From: Lentisphaeria bacterium
GTDB taxonomy: Bacteria > Verrucomicrobiota > Lentisphaeria > Victivallales > GWF2-50-93
Direction of reading: 5' to 3'
Assembly (NCBI GenBank): GCA_020056205.1
Contig: JAGVIF010000364.1
Span: 1-6,333 of the forward strand
DNA length: 6,333 bases
Below, piece after piece: positions 1 to 5,566 of this stretch. A model generated the notes under the pieces. That model saw only the letters and a program-made list of their open reading frames with translations, had not been told where the DNA came from and searched no databases. Each line of letters starts with the position of its first letter. Within the stretch, counting starts at the first letter, position 1. The translations under genes and the position numbers were made by a program.

Positions 1-22
1 AGTGAAAGGGAAAAAGAGAAAG

Positions 23-67
23 AAGTTCTAAAGTTCTAAAGTGCGGGAGTGCGCAAGTTCGGGAGTG
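23..67. repeat. Degenerate 8-bp tandem array
   Basis: Consecutive 8-base units read AAGTTCTA, AAGTTCTA, AAGTGCGG, GAGTGCGC, AAGTTCGG and a partial GAGTG. The consensus is roughly RAGTKCKN. The array is followed without a gap by a period-9 array at 68. It lies in non-coding sequence. The first two units are identical and the others have diverged. Confidence 0.6.
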
Positions 68-103
68 GTCGGAATTGTCAGACACGTCAGACTTGTCAGA
101 CAG
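68..103. repeat. 9-bp tandem array, GTCAGACNN type
   Basis: Four 9-base units are visible: GTCGGAATT, GTCAGACAC, GTCAGACTT and GTCAGACAG. The first six or seven bases of the unit are conserved and the last two vary. The array directly joins a period-8 array on the left and a period-7 array on the right. A constant core with variable spacer bases at a fixed period is more ordered than random drift of a microsatellite would predict. Confidence 0.7.
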
Positions 104-135
104 AACTTAAAACTTAAAACCTAACACTTAAAACT
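104..135. repeat. 7-bp tandem array, AACTTAA type
   Basis: Units of 7 bases read AACTTAA, AACTTAA, AACCTAA, CACTTAA and a partial AACT. The array directly continues from the period-9 array, so bases 23-135 hold three different periodicities end to end. No reading frame uses it convincingly. Confidence 0.6.
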
Positions 136-216
136 GCTTTTGTTGGAGTTCACGGCCCCGAGCTCCTGCGGACACGGGATATTCGACCTTAGCGTGGGTT
201 TTAAAATCCAAAAACT

Positions 217-243
217 TTTCGTATGTTTCGAGTCTTTCGTTGT
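217..243 (-). repeat. 9-bp tandem array, TTTCG type
   Basis: Three 9-base units begin with TTTCG: TTTCGTATG, TTTCGAGTC and TTTCGTTGT. On the minus strand they read as CGAAA followed by four variable bases. They resemble the CACGAAG-type 9-bp intergenic repeats that I recall from Planctomycetes, Chloroflexi and related genomes; this resemblance is from memory. It is the second of three period-9 arrays in this intergenic region. Confidence 0.5.
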
Positions 244-272
244 TAAAAATCGAAAAATAAAATGTGAAATCC

Positions 273-336
273 GTTCGTAGTAGCGCAATTTATTGCGCGT
301 TACCAAGAACGGCGTATAAATTCGCCTACTACAAAC
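273..336. repeat. Inverted pair of REP-like hairpin elements (GTTYGTAGTAG)
   Basis: On the plus strand, GTTCGTAGTAG (273-283) leads into a palindrome at 283-298 with a 7-bp stem and a TT loop. On the minus strand, GTTTGTAGTAG (336 back to 326) leads into a second hairpin at 311-326 with a GGCG/CGCC stem. The two heads match at 10 of 11 positions and both hairpins enclose an ATTTAT-like centre, so these are two copies of one element facing each other. This is the arrangement of REP pairs (BIMEs). CCGTTC (271-276) can also pair with GAACGG (307-312). REP elements are often mobilised by RAYT-type transposases, none of which is present here. Confidence 0.6.
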
Positions 337-341
337 AAAGC

Positions 342-371
342 GACGCCGATAACGATACCGACCCCGAATGG
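342..371. repeat. Degenerate hexamer run (GAYRCC-like), with partial copy at 456-477
   Basis: Units read GACGCC, GATAAC, GATACC, GACCCC and GAATGG. Parts recur nearby: GATACCGACC lies at 354-363 and again at 456-465, and CCGACCCCGAA lies at 358-368 and again at 467-477. AATGGCGCT (367-375) is the reverse complement of AGCGCCATT (446-454). The local sequence has therefore been duplicated in both orientations. No gene is involved. Confidence 0.4.
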
Positions 372-405
372 CGCTAAGATAAGCCTCAAATCAGGGAAAA
401 ACACG

Positions 406-421
406 CACGGCTAAAGCCGTG
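406..421. repeat. Short hairpin with 7-bp stem
   Basis: This 16-base palindrome (CACGGCT, AA, AGCCGTG) folds into a 7-bp stem, or a 6-bp stem with a TAAA loop. It overlaps the right-hand 15-bp inverted repeat at 416-430. Read on the minus strand the stem is followed after a few bases by a run of five T, so it could act as a weak terminator for leftward transcripts. The CGGCTAAAGCCG type of palindrome is a familiar REP-like intergenic repeat in many environmental bacteria (from memory), which I consider the more likely explanation. Confidence 0.5.
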
Positions 422-485
422 AACTCCAACGATTTTTCCGCTTTTAGCGCCATTTGATACCGACCTCCGACCCCGAAAAAAGCGG

Positions 486-548
486 CAGTTTCAAAGGAGC
501 ACCGATCCCCGAGTGCTTGCGCCTCGGGGTTTTGTCGAAATGAAACTG
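486..548. repeat. Nested hairpin repeat, copy 1 (core 507-529)
   Basis: The core at 507-529 pairs CCCCGAG with CTCGGGG. In a register with one bulged C (523) the stem continues G513-C522, T514-G521 and G515-C520 to a CTTG tetraloop closed by G-C, a known stable RNA loop. Outside it, CGA (503-505) can pair with TCG (535-537), and CAGTTTCA (486-493) pairs perfectly with TGAAACTG (541-548). The core recurs at 5512-5534 with 22 of 23 bases identical. The core is followed by TTTTG, a weak terminator-like tail. No gene ends just upstream on the plus strand, so a repeat or structured RNA element fits better than a dedicated terminator. Confidence 0.65.
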
Positions 549-556
549 AAAAATAC

Positions 557-592
557 AAGGACATAAGGGACGAAAGGGACAGCAGGGACGAT
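557..592. repeat. 9-bp tandem array, AGGGACNNN type
   Basis: Four 9-base units read AAGGACATA, AGGGACGAA, AGGGACAGC and AGGGACGAT, with a constant six-base core and three variable bases. Read on the minus strand the core is GTCCCT, which like the array at 68-103 starts with GTC. It sits about 90 bases before the start of the secreted-protein gene, within what could be its promoter region. Confidence 0.65.
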
Positions 593-602
593 AATAAAAA
601 AA

Positions 603-655
603 CCTTTGTGTCGGAGTTTATCCCGATTCCCAATAGACATCGGGATGCCTTTGTG
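603..655 (+). promoter_or_regulatory. Leader hairpin flanked by 8-bp direct repeats
   Basis: ATCCCGAT (620-627) and ATCGGGAT (639-646) are perfect 8-base inverted repeats around an 11-base loop. The unit is flanked by direct repeats CCTTTGTG at 603-610 and 648-655. It ends about 35 bases before the start codon at 681. It could be an operator dyad, a 5' leader stem-loop, or a tiny palindromic insertion with an 8-bp duplication. No U-rich tail follows, so it is not a typical terminator. Its function is unproven. Confidence 0.45.
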
Positions 656-665
656 GTTAAGTTTC

Positions 666-670
666 AGGAG
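666..670 (+). promoter_or_regulatory. Ribosome binding site for the secreted protein
   Basis: AGGAG lies 10 bases before ATG at 681. It supports that start over the TTG codon 75 bases further upstream, which would add 25 residues in front of a clean signal peptide. A second weaker purine run (TTAGGA, 675-680) touches the ATG and is too close to serve. Confidence 0.7.
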
Positions 671-680
671 AGAATTAGGA

Positions 681-3677
681 ATGAAGAGAGACTCCCATTT
701 TGATTTCACCCGATATGTCGGATTTCTTATATTTCTCGCGTTCATAGCGCTTGTGGTCGACGCGGCAGGCGAACCGGAGTCGGCGCCTATCATCGGCGTA
801 GAATCTAAAAAATCGCCAAACCCGCCTGCTGCGCCTCCCGATAAAATGAGGAAGAAGCGCTATATCTTCATCGAGGCTGAGGACTGTTTTCAGATTGAGC
901 CGTCATTCAAGATAGCATCGGATGCGAAATGTTCTGGCGGAAAATATCTCACCCACTCCGAGAACACCGGCTCCGCTTGGTCCGGCAACGGAGTCGGAAA
1001 CGCGAAATATATTCTCGATATCCCGGAAACAGGGAAATACCAACTCTGGGCGCGCGTTTTCTGGGAAAGCGGATGCAGTGACTGCTTCGATGTCTTCGTT
1101 GACGGGATGAAACCGGAATTCAGGGAGGGCATATTCAAAGAAGGAACGGATCAGACTCCGGAGATGCTTGGAAAAGATACGGCGCTCTATTTATGGAATT
1201 GGATCAACATACAGTTTTTCAATCTTAAAAAGGGCAATCATACCCTTGAATTGAAAAATCATGATGACGGCTCCCACATAGACAAGATGCTCTTAACAAA
1301 CGATGAGGGCTACGTTCCGCAGGGTGTCTATGAATGGATTTATGAAAGAAAATTCGACAACGGCACAGCGGGAGGATGGCTTTTTTCAACGGATGACTGG
1401 AAGATAGGAGACGGGAAAGGGGAAGAGGAAGGGGAAGGAAATTTCGGGCTTGAAAAAACGGGCGGCGCGAACTCCCCCGTAAAATCGGAGACGCTTTCTT
1501 GTGCTGAATTATATTTTTCGTGCGAATTGTCGGCGACAAAGGATTTTAATCTTGCCTGCGAAGGAGCCGGTTCAAAAAATACCGTGTTTGCGCTAAAACG
1601 CCTTAATGACAAAGAATTTTCCTGCTCAATTTCTGAAGACGGGAAAATTATTTCCGATGGAAAAGTGAATGTTAAAAATCCGGAACGAATTCGTCTGGAA
1701 TTATTTAACGCAGTGTCATTCAGGGCTTTATGCGTAGACGGAACCGCCGCGTTATTCGTAGACAAGGCTTCACCCTCCTTAGCCAAGATCGAAAAAATCT
1801 CATTCGACACAAACAAAACCTCGAAAATAGGAGATATCTTTATGTCTCCTATGGGCGAATTTCATACCGGCAACAATTTCTATTACGAGCCGGGTCCAGT
1901 TAATTTCAGGTTTGAAAAAGGAAAATGGCGAAGGACAAGCGGCGGAATGGCCGCCCAGACAAAAGGCGGCACGATATTGACCGGCGGGCGGTGGTGGAAT
2001 AATTTCCAGTTCGCCTTCATGTTTTTCCCGCCTGAACGGGGAAAAAACGAAGTCCTTTTCTGTTACAAAGACGCTGACAACACATACTCGCTTGACATTG
2101 CCGAAAAAGAACTAAGCCTCATAAAAACAAAGGACGGAAAAAGCGCAAAACTTGCCGGCGCCAAAGTCAAATTTCTAAAACCGAAAAATGACAAAGTCTT
2201 CAATGGTTTTCACAAGAATCGTATCTCGATATTCAAGTCTCACGATAAGATTCTTGTTTTTCTCAACGCCCAGCGAATAATAGATGCGCGGGACGGGGAT
2301 TTTTTATCCGGCGAAATGGGTTTTCAATCGGATAGAGCCAGTTCTTTCATCGTTGACGATGTGGAAATATCTTCGATCGCGGAATTGCCCAAAGACGATA
2401 AAAACGAAGCGATAACCTGGTTTGTGATGAAGCCGCTTGAAATCGTCAGTTGCGTTCTTGACAATAATACCTCGACCGGATTCCCGATACCCGGCGAGGA
2501 ACGCGAGAAGATAAGATTCGAAGAATTGGCGCGGAAAACCGCGAAATTAACGGGAACCGACAAAATCCCCTTCAATGCCGTTGTTATAGATAAACAGTTC
2601 CTCTCATTCAGGAATCTCTTCAAACCCGAGTGCGGATACGGCAAAGGCGAAGGATATATGATTTTCAACAGCCTAATGTCAGGGGATGCCGGCGACATTC
2701 TGTGGACTAACGATCTGCTCTTAGGGGACTGGGCGATGAGCTTCAATTTTTCTGAAGGCACGGCAAAAACCGCAATTGTTTTCAGTGAGGAAGTCCGGGG
2801 GCGTTCTCAAAAAACGTCTGCCAGTCCTAACCCGGAGACCGGAGAGCGGCAGGCGGTGCAGAATCTTCCCAAAACAGACTCGAAGCCAGTCGAGAACGAG
2901 GCGGCGGCGCTGAAAACCATTGCGCTGTCCCCTGAAAAATCAAAAGGCGGAAAAAGTTTCTCAAGTAGCGGAAAACCGTGGCACGGAGTCAGAGCCGAAA
3001 AAAAAGCCGGTAAAATCACGGTTTTCGTTGACGACGCGCAGACCGGAGAAATCACCGCGGCGGGCGATTCGCTCATCAGGCCCGGAATAATGATGAGCTC
3101 CGGTTATGCGAAAATTGACGATATCTTTTGCGAACTCCGCCCCGATTTTCTCTATGAATTCAATTTCAATCAGCCTTATACGCTTGAAATGTCGGACTGG
3201 ACAGATAAGAGCGAAAAAATTTATTTTATGGGCGGATATTACTCTTTTGTGAGGCTGGAAAGCGGTAAGGGGCTTTCTCAGTTGACTTCCAAAAGAAACT
3301 TTTCGCCGGGCTTTGCCCTTCTTGCCACACTTGGAACTGAAAAACAGACGGCGATAAGCTTCAGTATTGTCCGGCCGGACAACGGAATGATTTCGGAATC
3401 ATTTTCGGTTTTTGACAATATCGTCTCTCATCAGGCTGGCGGCAAATTGCTGAAAAAGGCGGAGTTGAAGGATTTTTTCGGCGACGGCAACGAGTTCAAG
3501 ACAATTTATCTTGTGCTCCGGCGCGACGGTTCCGCCGCGATTTATCTCGGCGACGCGCTCGGGGCGTCAAGGCTTGTCCTCGATAGTAAAGTTCTTTTTC
3601 CTTTGAAAAAATTCAAAATAGGAGTAAAATCGGAACCGCTTGACATAAAAAGGCTTGCAATATGGGAAAACCGCTAA
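681..3677 (+). CDS. Secreted multidomain protein: CBM6/35-like module plus LamG-like beta-sandwiches
   Basis: The product has 998 residues and is exported. A positively charged start is followed by a hydrophobic segment (residues 14-26) and a likely signal peptidase site near A28-A29. Residues 61-211 resemble a CBM6/CBM35 module: an opening FIEAE strand, a central GKYQLWARVFW strand (119-128), a WNW segment (172-174), then GNHTLELK and an ID-x-x-LLT ending. About four beta-sandwich modules of LamG/DUF1080 type follow, roughly at 217-389, 397-565, 630-821 and 822-996. Typical features are Trp-rich openings and closings such as SFIVDDVEI and AKIDDIFCEL. No catalytic motif of a known glycoside hydrolase is visible, so I infer a binding or structural role at the cell surface, probably with polysaccharide. 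Residues 708-760 are a hydrophilic Pro/Glu/Lys/Ser-rich insert inside the third sandwich. It heads an operon and overlaps the next gene by 16 nt. The existence of the gene is nearly certain; domain names are by pattern only. Confidence 0.9.
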   Translation: MKRDSHFDFTRYVGFLIFLAFIALVVDAAGEPESAPIIGVESKKSPNPPAAPPDKMRKKRYIFIEAEDCFQIEPSFKIASDAKCSGGKYLTHSENTGSAWSGNGVGNAKYILDIPETGKYQLWARVFWESGCSDCFDVFVDGMKPEFREGIFKEGTDQTPEMLGKDTALYLWNWINIQFFNLKKGNHTLELKNHDDGSHIDKMLLTNDEGYVPQGVYEWIYERKFDNGTAGGWLFSTDDWKIGDGKGEEEGEGNFGLEKTGGANSPVKSETLSCAELYFSCELSATKDFNLACEGAGSKNTVFALKRLNDKEFSCSISEDGKIISDGKVNVKNPERIRLELFNAVSFRALCVDGTAALFVDKASPSLAKIEKISFDTNKTSKIGDIFMSPMGEFHTGNNFYYEPGPVNFRFEKGKWRRTSGGMAAQTKGGTILTGGRWWNNFQFAFMFFPPERGKNEVLFCYKDADNTYSLDIAEKELSLIKTKDGKSAKLAGAKVKFLKPKNDKVFNGFHKNRISIFKSHDKILVFLNAQRIIDARDGDFLSGEMGFQSDRASSFIVDDVEISSIAELPKDDKNEAITWFVMKPLEIVSCVLDNNTSTGFPIPGEEREKIRFEELARKTAKLTGTDKIPFNAVVIDKQFLSFRNLFKPECGYGKGEGYMIFNSLMSGDAGDILWTNDLLLGDWAMSFNFSEGTAKTAIVFSEEVRGRSQKTSASPNPETGERQAVQNLPKTDSKPVENEAAALKTIALSPEKSKGGKSFSSSGKPWHGVRAEKKAGKITVFVDDAQTGEITAAGDSLIRPGIMMSSGYAKIDDIFCELRPDFLYEFNFNQPYTLEMSDWTDKSEKIYFMGGYYSFVRLESGKGLSQLTSKRNFSPGFALLATLGTEKQTAISFSIVRPDNGMISESFSVFDNIVSHQAGGKLLKKAELKDFFGDGNEFKTIYLVLRRDGSAAIYLGDALGASRLVLDSKVLFPLKKFKIGVKSEPLDIKRLAIWENR

Positions 3678-4087
3678 TTGTAATTTTTCTCCTCTCGATT
3701 GCGATTATCGCATCTTTATACTCCGTATTCGAAAATCAGAAAATGATAGATGATGCGGTTTTCGACAGAACGCAGATGCCTACGGATTTGACAGAGGGAC
3801 TGTATCTAATGGCGAAATCATTGCCGCGTGGCGGCAAGGTTTTTTATTGGACGAAAGACAGGGGGATTGTCCTTGAATGCAAGATCGCCTCCCTGAATTA
3901 TCATTTTTATCCCCTGAATTTTATTTTCAGAGACGAAGACAGGATGGATGAATGCGGCTTCATTATTTGCAAAAGCTCCGAGATAGCTCAGTTAGAGGGG
4001 ATTATTAGGAAAAAATCCGATATCTTCATATTCGACAGGACCGTCGCTGATTACACGATATTCAAAAAACTAATTATAGAACGATGA
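3662..4087 (+). CDS. Membrane-anchored small protein, possible partner of the GT-C protein
   Basis: The product has 141 residues. One hydrophobic helix (about residues 4-21) should anchor it, with the remaining roughly 115 residues most likely outside the cytoplasmic membrane. The soluble part alternates short beta and alpha segments, for example LPRGGKVFYW (54-63) and a NYHFYPLNFIF stretch (79-89). That pattern is reminiscent of soluble domains found beside or fused to GT39-like glycosyltransferases; I do not recognise a named family. The start ATG lies inside the 3' end of the preceding gene (16-nt overlap), with a weak AAGG 8 bases upstream. Its stop overlaps the next start in an ATGA arrangement, so translation of the three genes is probably coupled. 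A role in assisting the adjacent membrane enzyme is inferred from position only. Confidence 0.8.
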   Translation: MGKPLIVIFLLSIAIIASLYSVFENQKMIDDAVFDRTQMPTDLTEGLYLMAKSLPRGGKVFYWTKDRGIVLECKIASLNYHFYPLNFIFRDEDRMDECGFIICKSSEIAQLEGIIRKKSDIFIFDRTVADYTIFKKLIIER

Positions 4088-5499
4088 ACTGGATGCTCTT
4101 CACGGTTTCGCTGATTCTGCCGTCCATCCCCGGATATTTTCTTCTGAAGTCATTGAACTGTAGTAGGTTCGGGACATTGCCGGATTTTATTCTTTCGCTG
4201 ATTATCGGCAAAAGCCTTGTTACTTTGTCCATTTTCGTTGTTCTCATAAGCGGGGTTCCCCTGAATTCCGGAACATCATTGTCCGCATTTTCGGTTGTTT
4301 TGGTTTTAGCGTTTACCGCGGCGTTCATTTCCGGGTCGCACCGGCGGAACGCTGACGATAAACAAGACGAAAGGCCGGCATTGTTCCCGCCGATGGGGAA
4401 GGGAATGAAATTTATATTTCTCATTATTTTGAGTTTGCTTATATGCCAGCTTGTTCAGCTTTCCCTTCTTAATTTCAAAGTTCCCGTTTCCGGTTATCCG
4501 GCCTGCGCGATAAACGCCTTCAAAGCGAAAACTGTTTTTTATGATGGCGCATCGTTCCGTGAACTGCTGTCCGACCCTGAAAAATCCTATGCGCATCCGG
4601 ATTATCCGCTTGATTTTCCATTTTTACTGGGCTGGTCATCTTTTCGGATGGAAGTTTTCGATGATAAAATTCTAAAGCTAACGCCTTTGATTTTCGGGAT
4701 ATTACTCTGCGTCCTGATTTTTTTTCTGATTGAAACTGAAATCGGGGCTGTTCCGGCGGTAGCTCTCCTGTGTTTCATAGCGGCGAACGACACATTCAAG
4801 GCCTGTTGTCTGCATTATTATTCCGAAAATATTCTCGCGTGCCATGTTATCGCCGCGCTTTACTTCCTCAAAAAGGCTTTCACGGACAAAGCTGTGTCTG
4901 TTCGCGGCAACATATCTGCGGCATTTGTTTTTCTCGCCGGCGCGGCATGGGTGAAAAATGAGGGAATATTTTTCCTGCTGATTTGCGCTATTCTAATTTT
5001 TATATGGATATTGAGAGATAAAATCCGTATCGGATGGAGATTTTTCCCTGTGGCTTTACTCTGTCTGAGTTTTATTCTTCCGTGGCGGATTTTCTGTTAT
5101 GCAAACAAATTTTCCAATCCGGACTTTGAATTAACAACGGCAAATGTTTTGTTTCAGAAAGCATCTGAAACTTTGATTTCATTTTTTAGAATCATATTTT
5201 TCAGTTTTGACTACGGCGTCATCTTCGTTGTTTTTTGTATTGCTGTTGCGGTCAAAATATACAGGCGCAAGCTCCCTTCCATCTATGAAATTCTCTTGCT
5301 TATGCTGACATTTTTTCCGTTCTTTGCGTATCCTGTGATTATGATTTTTTCCAATCGTGAACTGAGCTGGCATCTTCTTGCCGTCCCAAGATTGATTTAT
5401 CTTTCATCGTTCACCGCTCTTCTTTTTGCCTCTTATATCTTTAGGGATTCGGACAGAGTCATCCCACAGGATAACGGATGGTTGGATTATCGGGTTTGA
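4084..5499 (+). CDS. Polytopic membrane protein, GT-C (GT39-like) glycosyltransferase family
   Basis: The product has 471 residues with about 12 predicted membrane helices. The first four lie before residue 130, then a long loop (129-195), then helices to residue 453. The loop carries GYPACAINAFKAK (137-149) and HPDYPLDFP (171-179). They align by eye with the GWDAxAIWxxKAK and SHPDYPLLLP motifs I recall from bacterial GT39/PMT-like enzymes, which use a polyprenyl-phosphate sugar donor on the outer face of the membrane. A KNEG motif (291-294) and a late helix with WHLLAVPRL (429-437) also fit that group. The Asp expected after GW is Pro139 here, so activity is uncertain. The start ATG overlaps the previous stop (ATGA) and has no ribosome binding site of its own, suggesting coupling. 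A hairpin repeat starts 3 bases after the stop. Membrane nature is certain; the family is likely and the substrate unknown. Confidence 0.85.
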   Translation: MNWMLFTVSLILPSIPGYFLLKSLNCSRFGTLPDFILSLIIGKSLVTLSIFVVLISGVPLNSGTSLSAFSVVLVLAFTAAFISGSHRRNADDKQDERPALFPPMGKGMKFIFLIILSLLICQLVQLSLLNFKVPVSGYPACAINAFKAKTVFYDGASFRELLSDPEKSYAHPDYPLDFPFLLGWSSFRMEVFDDKILKLTPLIFGILLCVLIFFLIETEIGAVPAVALLCFIAANDTFKACCLHYYSENILACHVIAALYFLKKAFTDKAVSVRGNISAAFVFLAGAAWVKNEGIFFLLICAILIFIWILRDKIRIGWRFFPVALLCLSFILPWRIFCYANKFSNPDFELTTANVLFQKASETLISFFRIIFFSFDYGVIFVVFCIAVAVKIYRRKLPSIYEILLLMLTFFPFFAYPVIMIFSNRELSWHLLAVPRLIYLSSFTALLFASYIFRDSDRVIPQDNGWLDYRV

Positions 5500-5501
5500 A
5501 C

Positions 5502-5545
5502 TCAGCGTCCGCCCCGAGCGCTTGCGCCTCGGGGTTCATCGCTGA
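5502..5545. repeat. Nested hairpin repeat, copy 2 (core 5512-5534)
   Basis: The core differs from that at 507-529 in one base: C5519 replaces T514, changing a T-G (U-G) pair to C-G, so pairing is kept. The stem runs CCCCGAG/CTCGGGG with bulged C5528, then three further pairs and a CTTG tetraloop. An outer arm TCAGCG (5502-5507) pairs perfectly with CGCTGA (5540-5545), across a 4 by 5 internal loop. The outer arm sequence is unrelated to that of copy 1, yet both copies have one. It follows the stop of the membrane protein gene by 2 bases and could act as an mRNA 3'-end stabiliser. There is no T-run, so it is not a canonical intrinsic terminator. Confidence 0.65.
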
Positions 5546-5566
5546 CTACTTTTCAATCAATGAAAT

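Larger units (their letters stand above)
142..430. repeat. Segment bounded by perfect 15-bp inverted repeats (MITE-like candidate)
   Basis: GTTGGAGTTCACGGC at 142-156 is the exact reverse complement of GCCGTGAACTCCAAC at 416-430. The enclosed segment of 289 bp has no coding capacity and carries smaller hairpins: a possible one at 156-178, the pair at 273-336 and one at 406-421. The size, terminal inverted repeats and lack of genes fit a non-autonomous mobile element (MITE) or two convergent copies of a REP-like element. I see no clear target-site duplication; TTTT to the left and GATTTTT to the right is too weak. No transposase lies in the window, so mobility is an inference. Confidence 0.4.
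1..680. other. Intergenic region, repeat mosaic, no gene seen
   Basis: This 680-base stretch before the first gene shows no reading frame with protein-like composition, a ribosome binding site and a plausible start. The open frames on the minus strand here run straight through the short tandem arrays and hairpins and owe their length to them. The region is built of purine-rich sequence (1-22), three abutting tandem arrays (23-135), a segment with inverted-repeat ends (142-430), a nested hairpin (486-548), another tandem array (557-592) and a leader hairpin (620-646), each listed separately. I saw no tRNA, rRNA or known riboswitch. I could not identify a convincing -35/-10 promoter pair, although one must lie in or near this region if the operon at 681 is transcribed on its own. 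Confidence 0.75.

Noticed and set aside
2..31. Lys/Arg-rich frame from the window edge ending TAA at 29-31, possibly the C-terminus of an upstream gene
   Set aside because: Only nine residues are visible in purine-rich sequence, and the end overlaps the period-8 array. It cannot be told from non-coding sequence.
23..135. CRISPR array
   Set aside because: Units are 7-9 bases with no 20-40-base repeats or unique spacers, and no cas genes are present.
156..178. Third copy of the hairpin core
   Set aside because: Only CCCCGAG and scattered bases match (about 16 of 23) and the pairing differs. It may be a distant relative but is not supported as a copy.
121..306. Minus-strand open frame of 61 codons
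   Set aside because: It runs through the tandem array, the 15-bp inverted repeat and the REP-like hairpin, has no ribosome binding site, and its composition follows the repeats.
391..633. Minus-strand open frame of 80 codons (also 491-793)
   Set aside because: Their peptides are translations of the hairpin core and of the 9-bp array (VP-x repeats), and the second one runs into the signal-peptide region of the secreted protein on the other strand.
1340..1816. Minus-strand frames inside the secreted-protein gene (1225-1539, 1340-1816, 2324-2761, 2807-3076)
   Set aside because: These are antisense shadows of the long coding frame, with Ser/Pro-rich composition from reversed codons and no start signals.
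4770..4961. Plus-strand frame of 63 codons inside the membrane-protein gene
   Set aside because: It overlaps a well-supported frame with clear membrane helices, and its own peptide is Cys/Arg-rich and lacks a start signal.
5512..5534. Intrinsic terminator after the membrane-protein gene
   Set aside because: The stem is strong but no T-run follows (TTCATCGC). The same core at 507-529 does not follow a gene, so a repeat is the better call.
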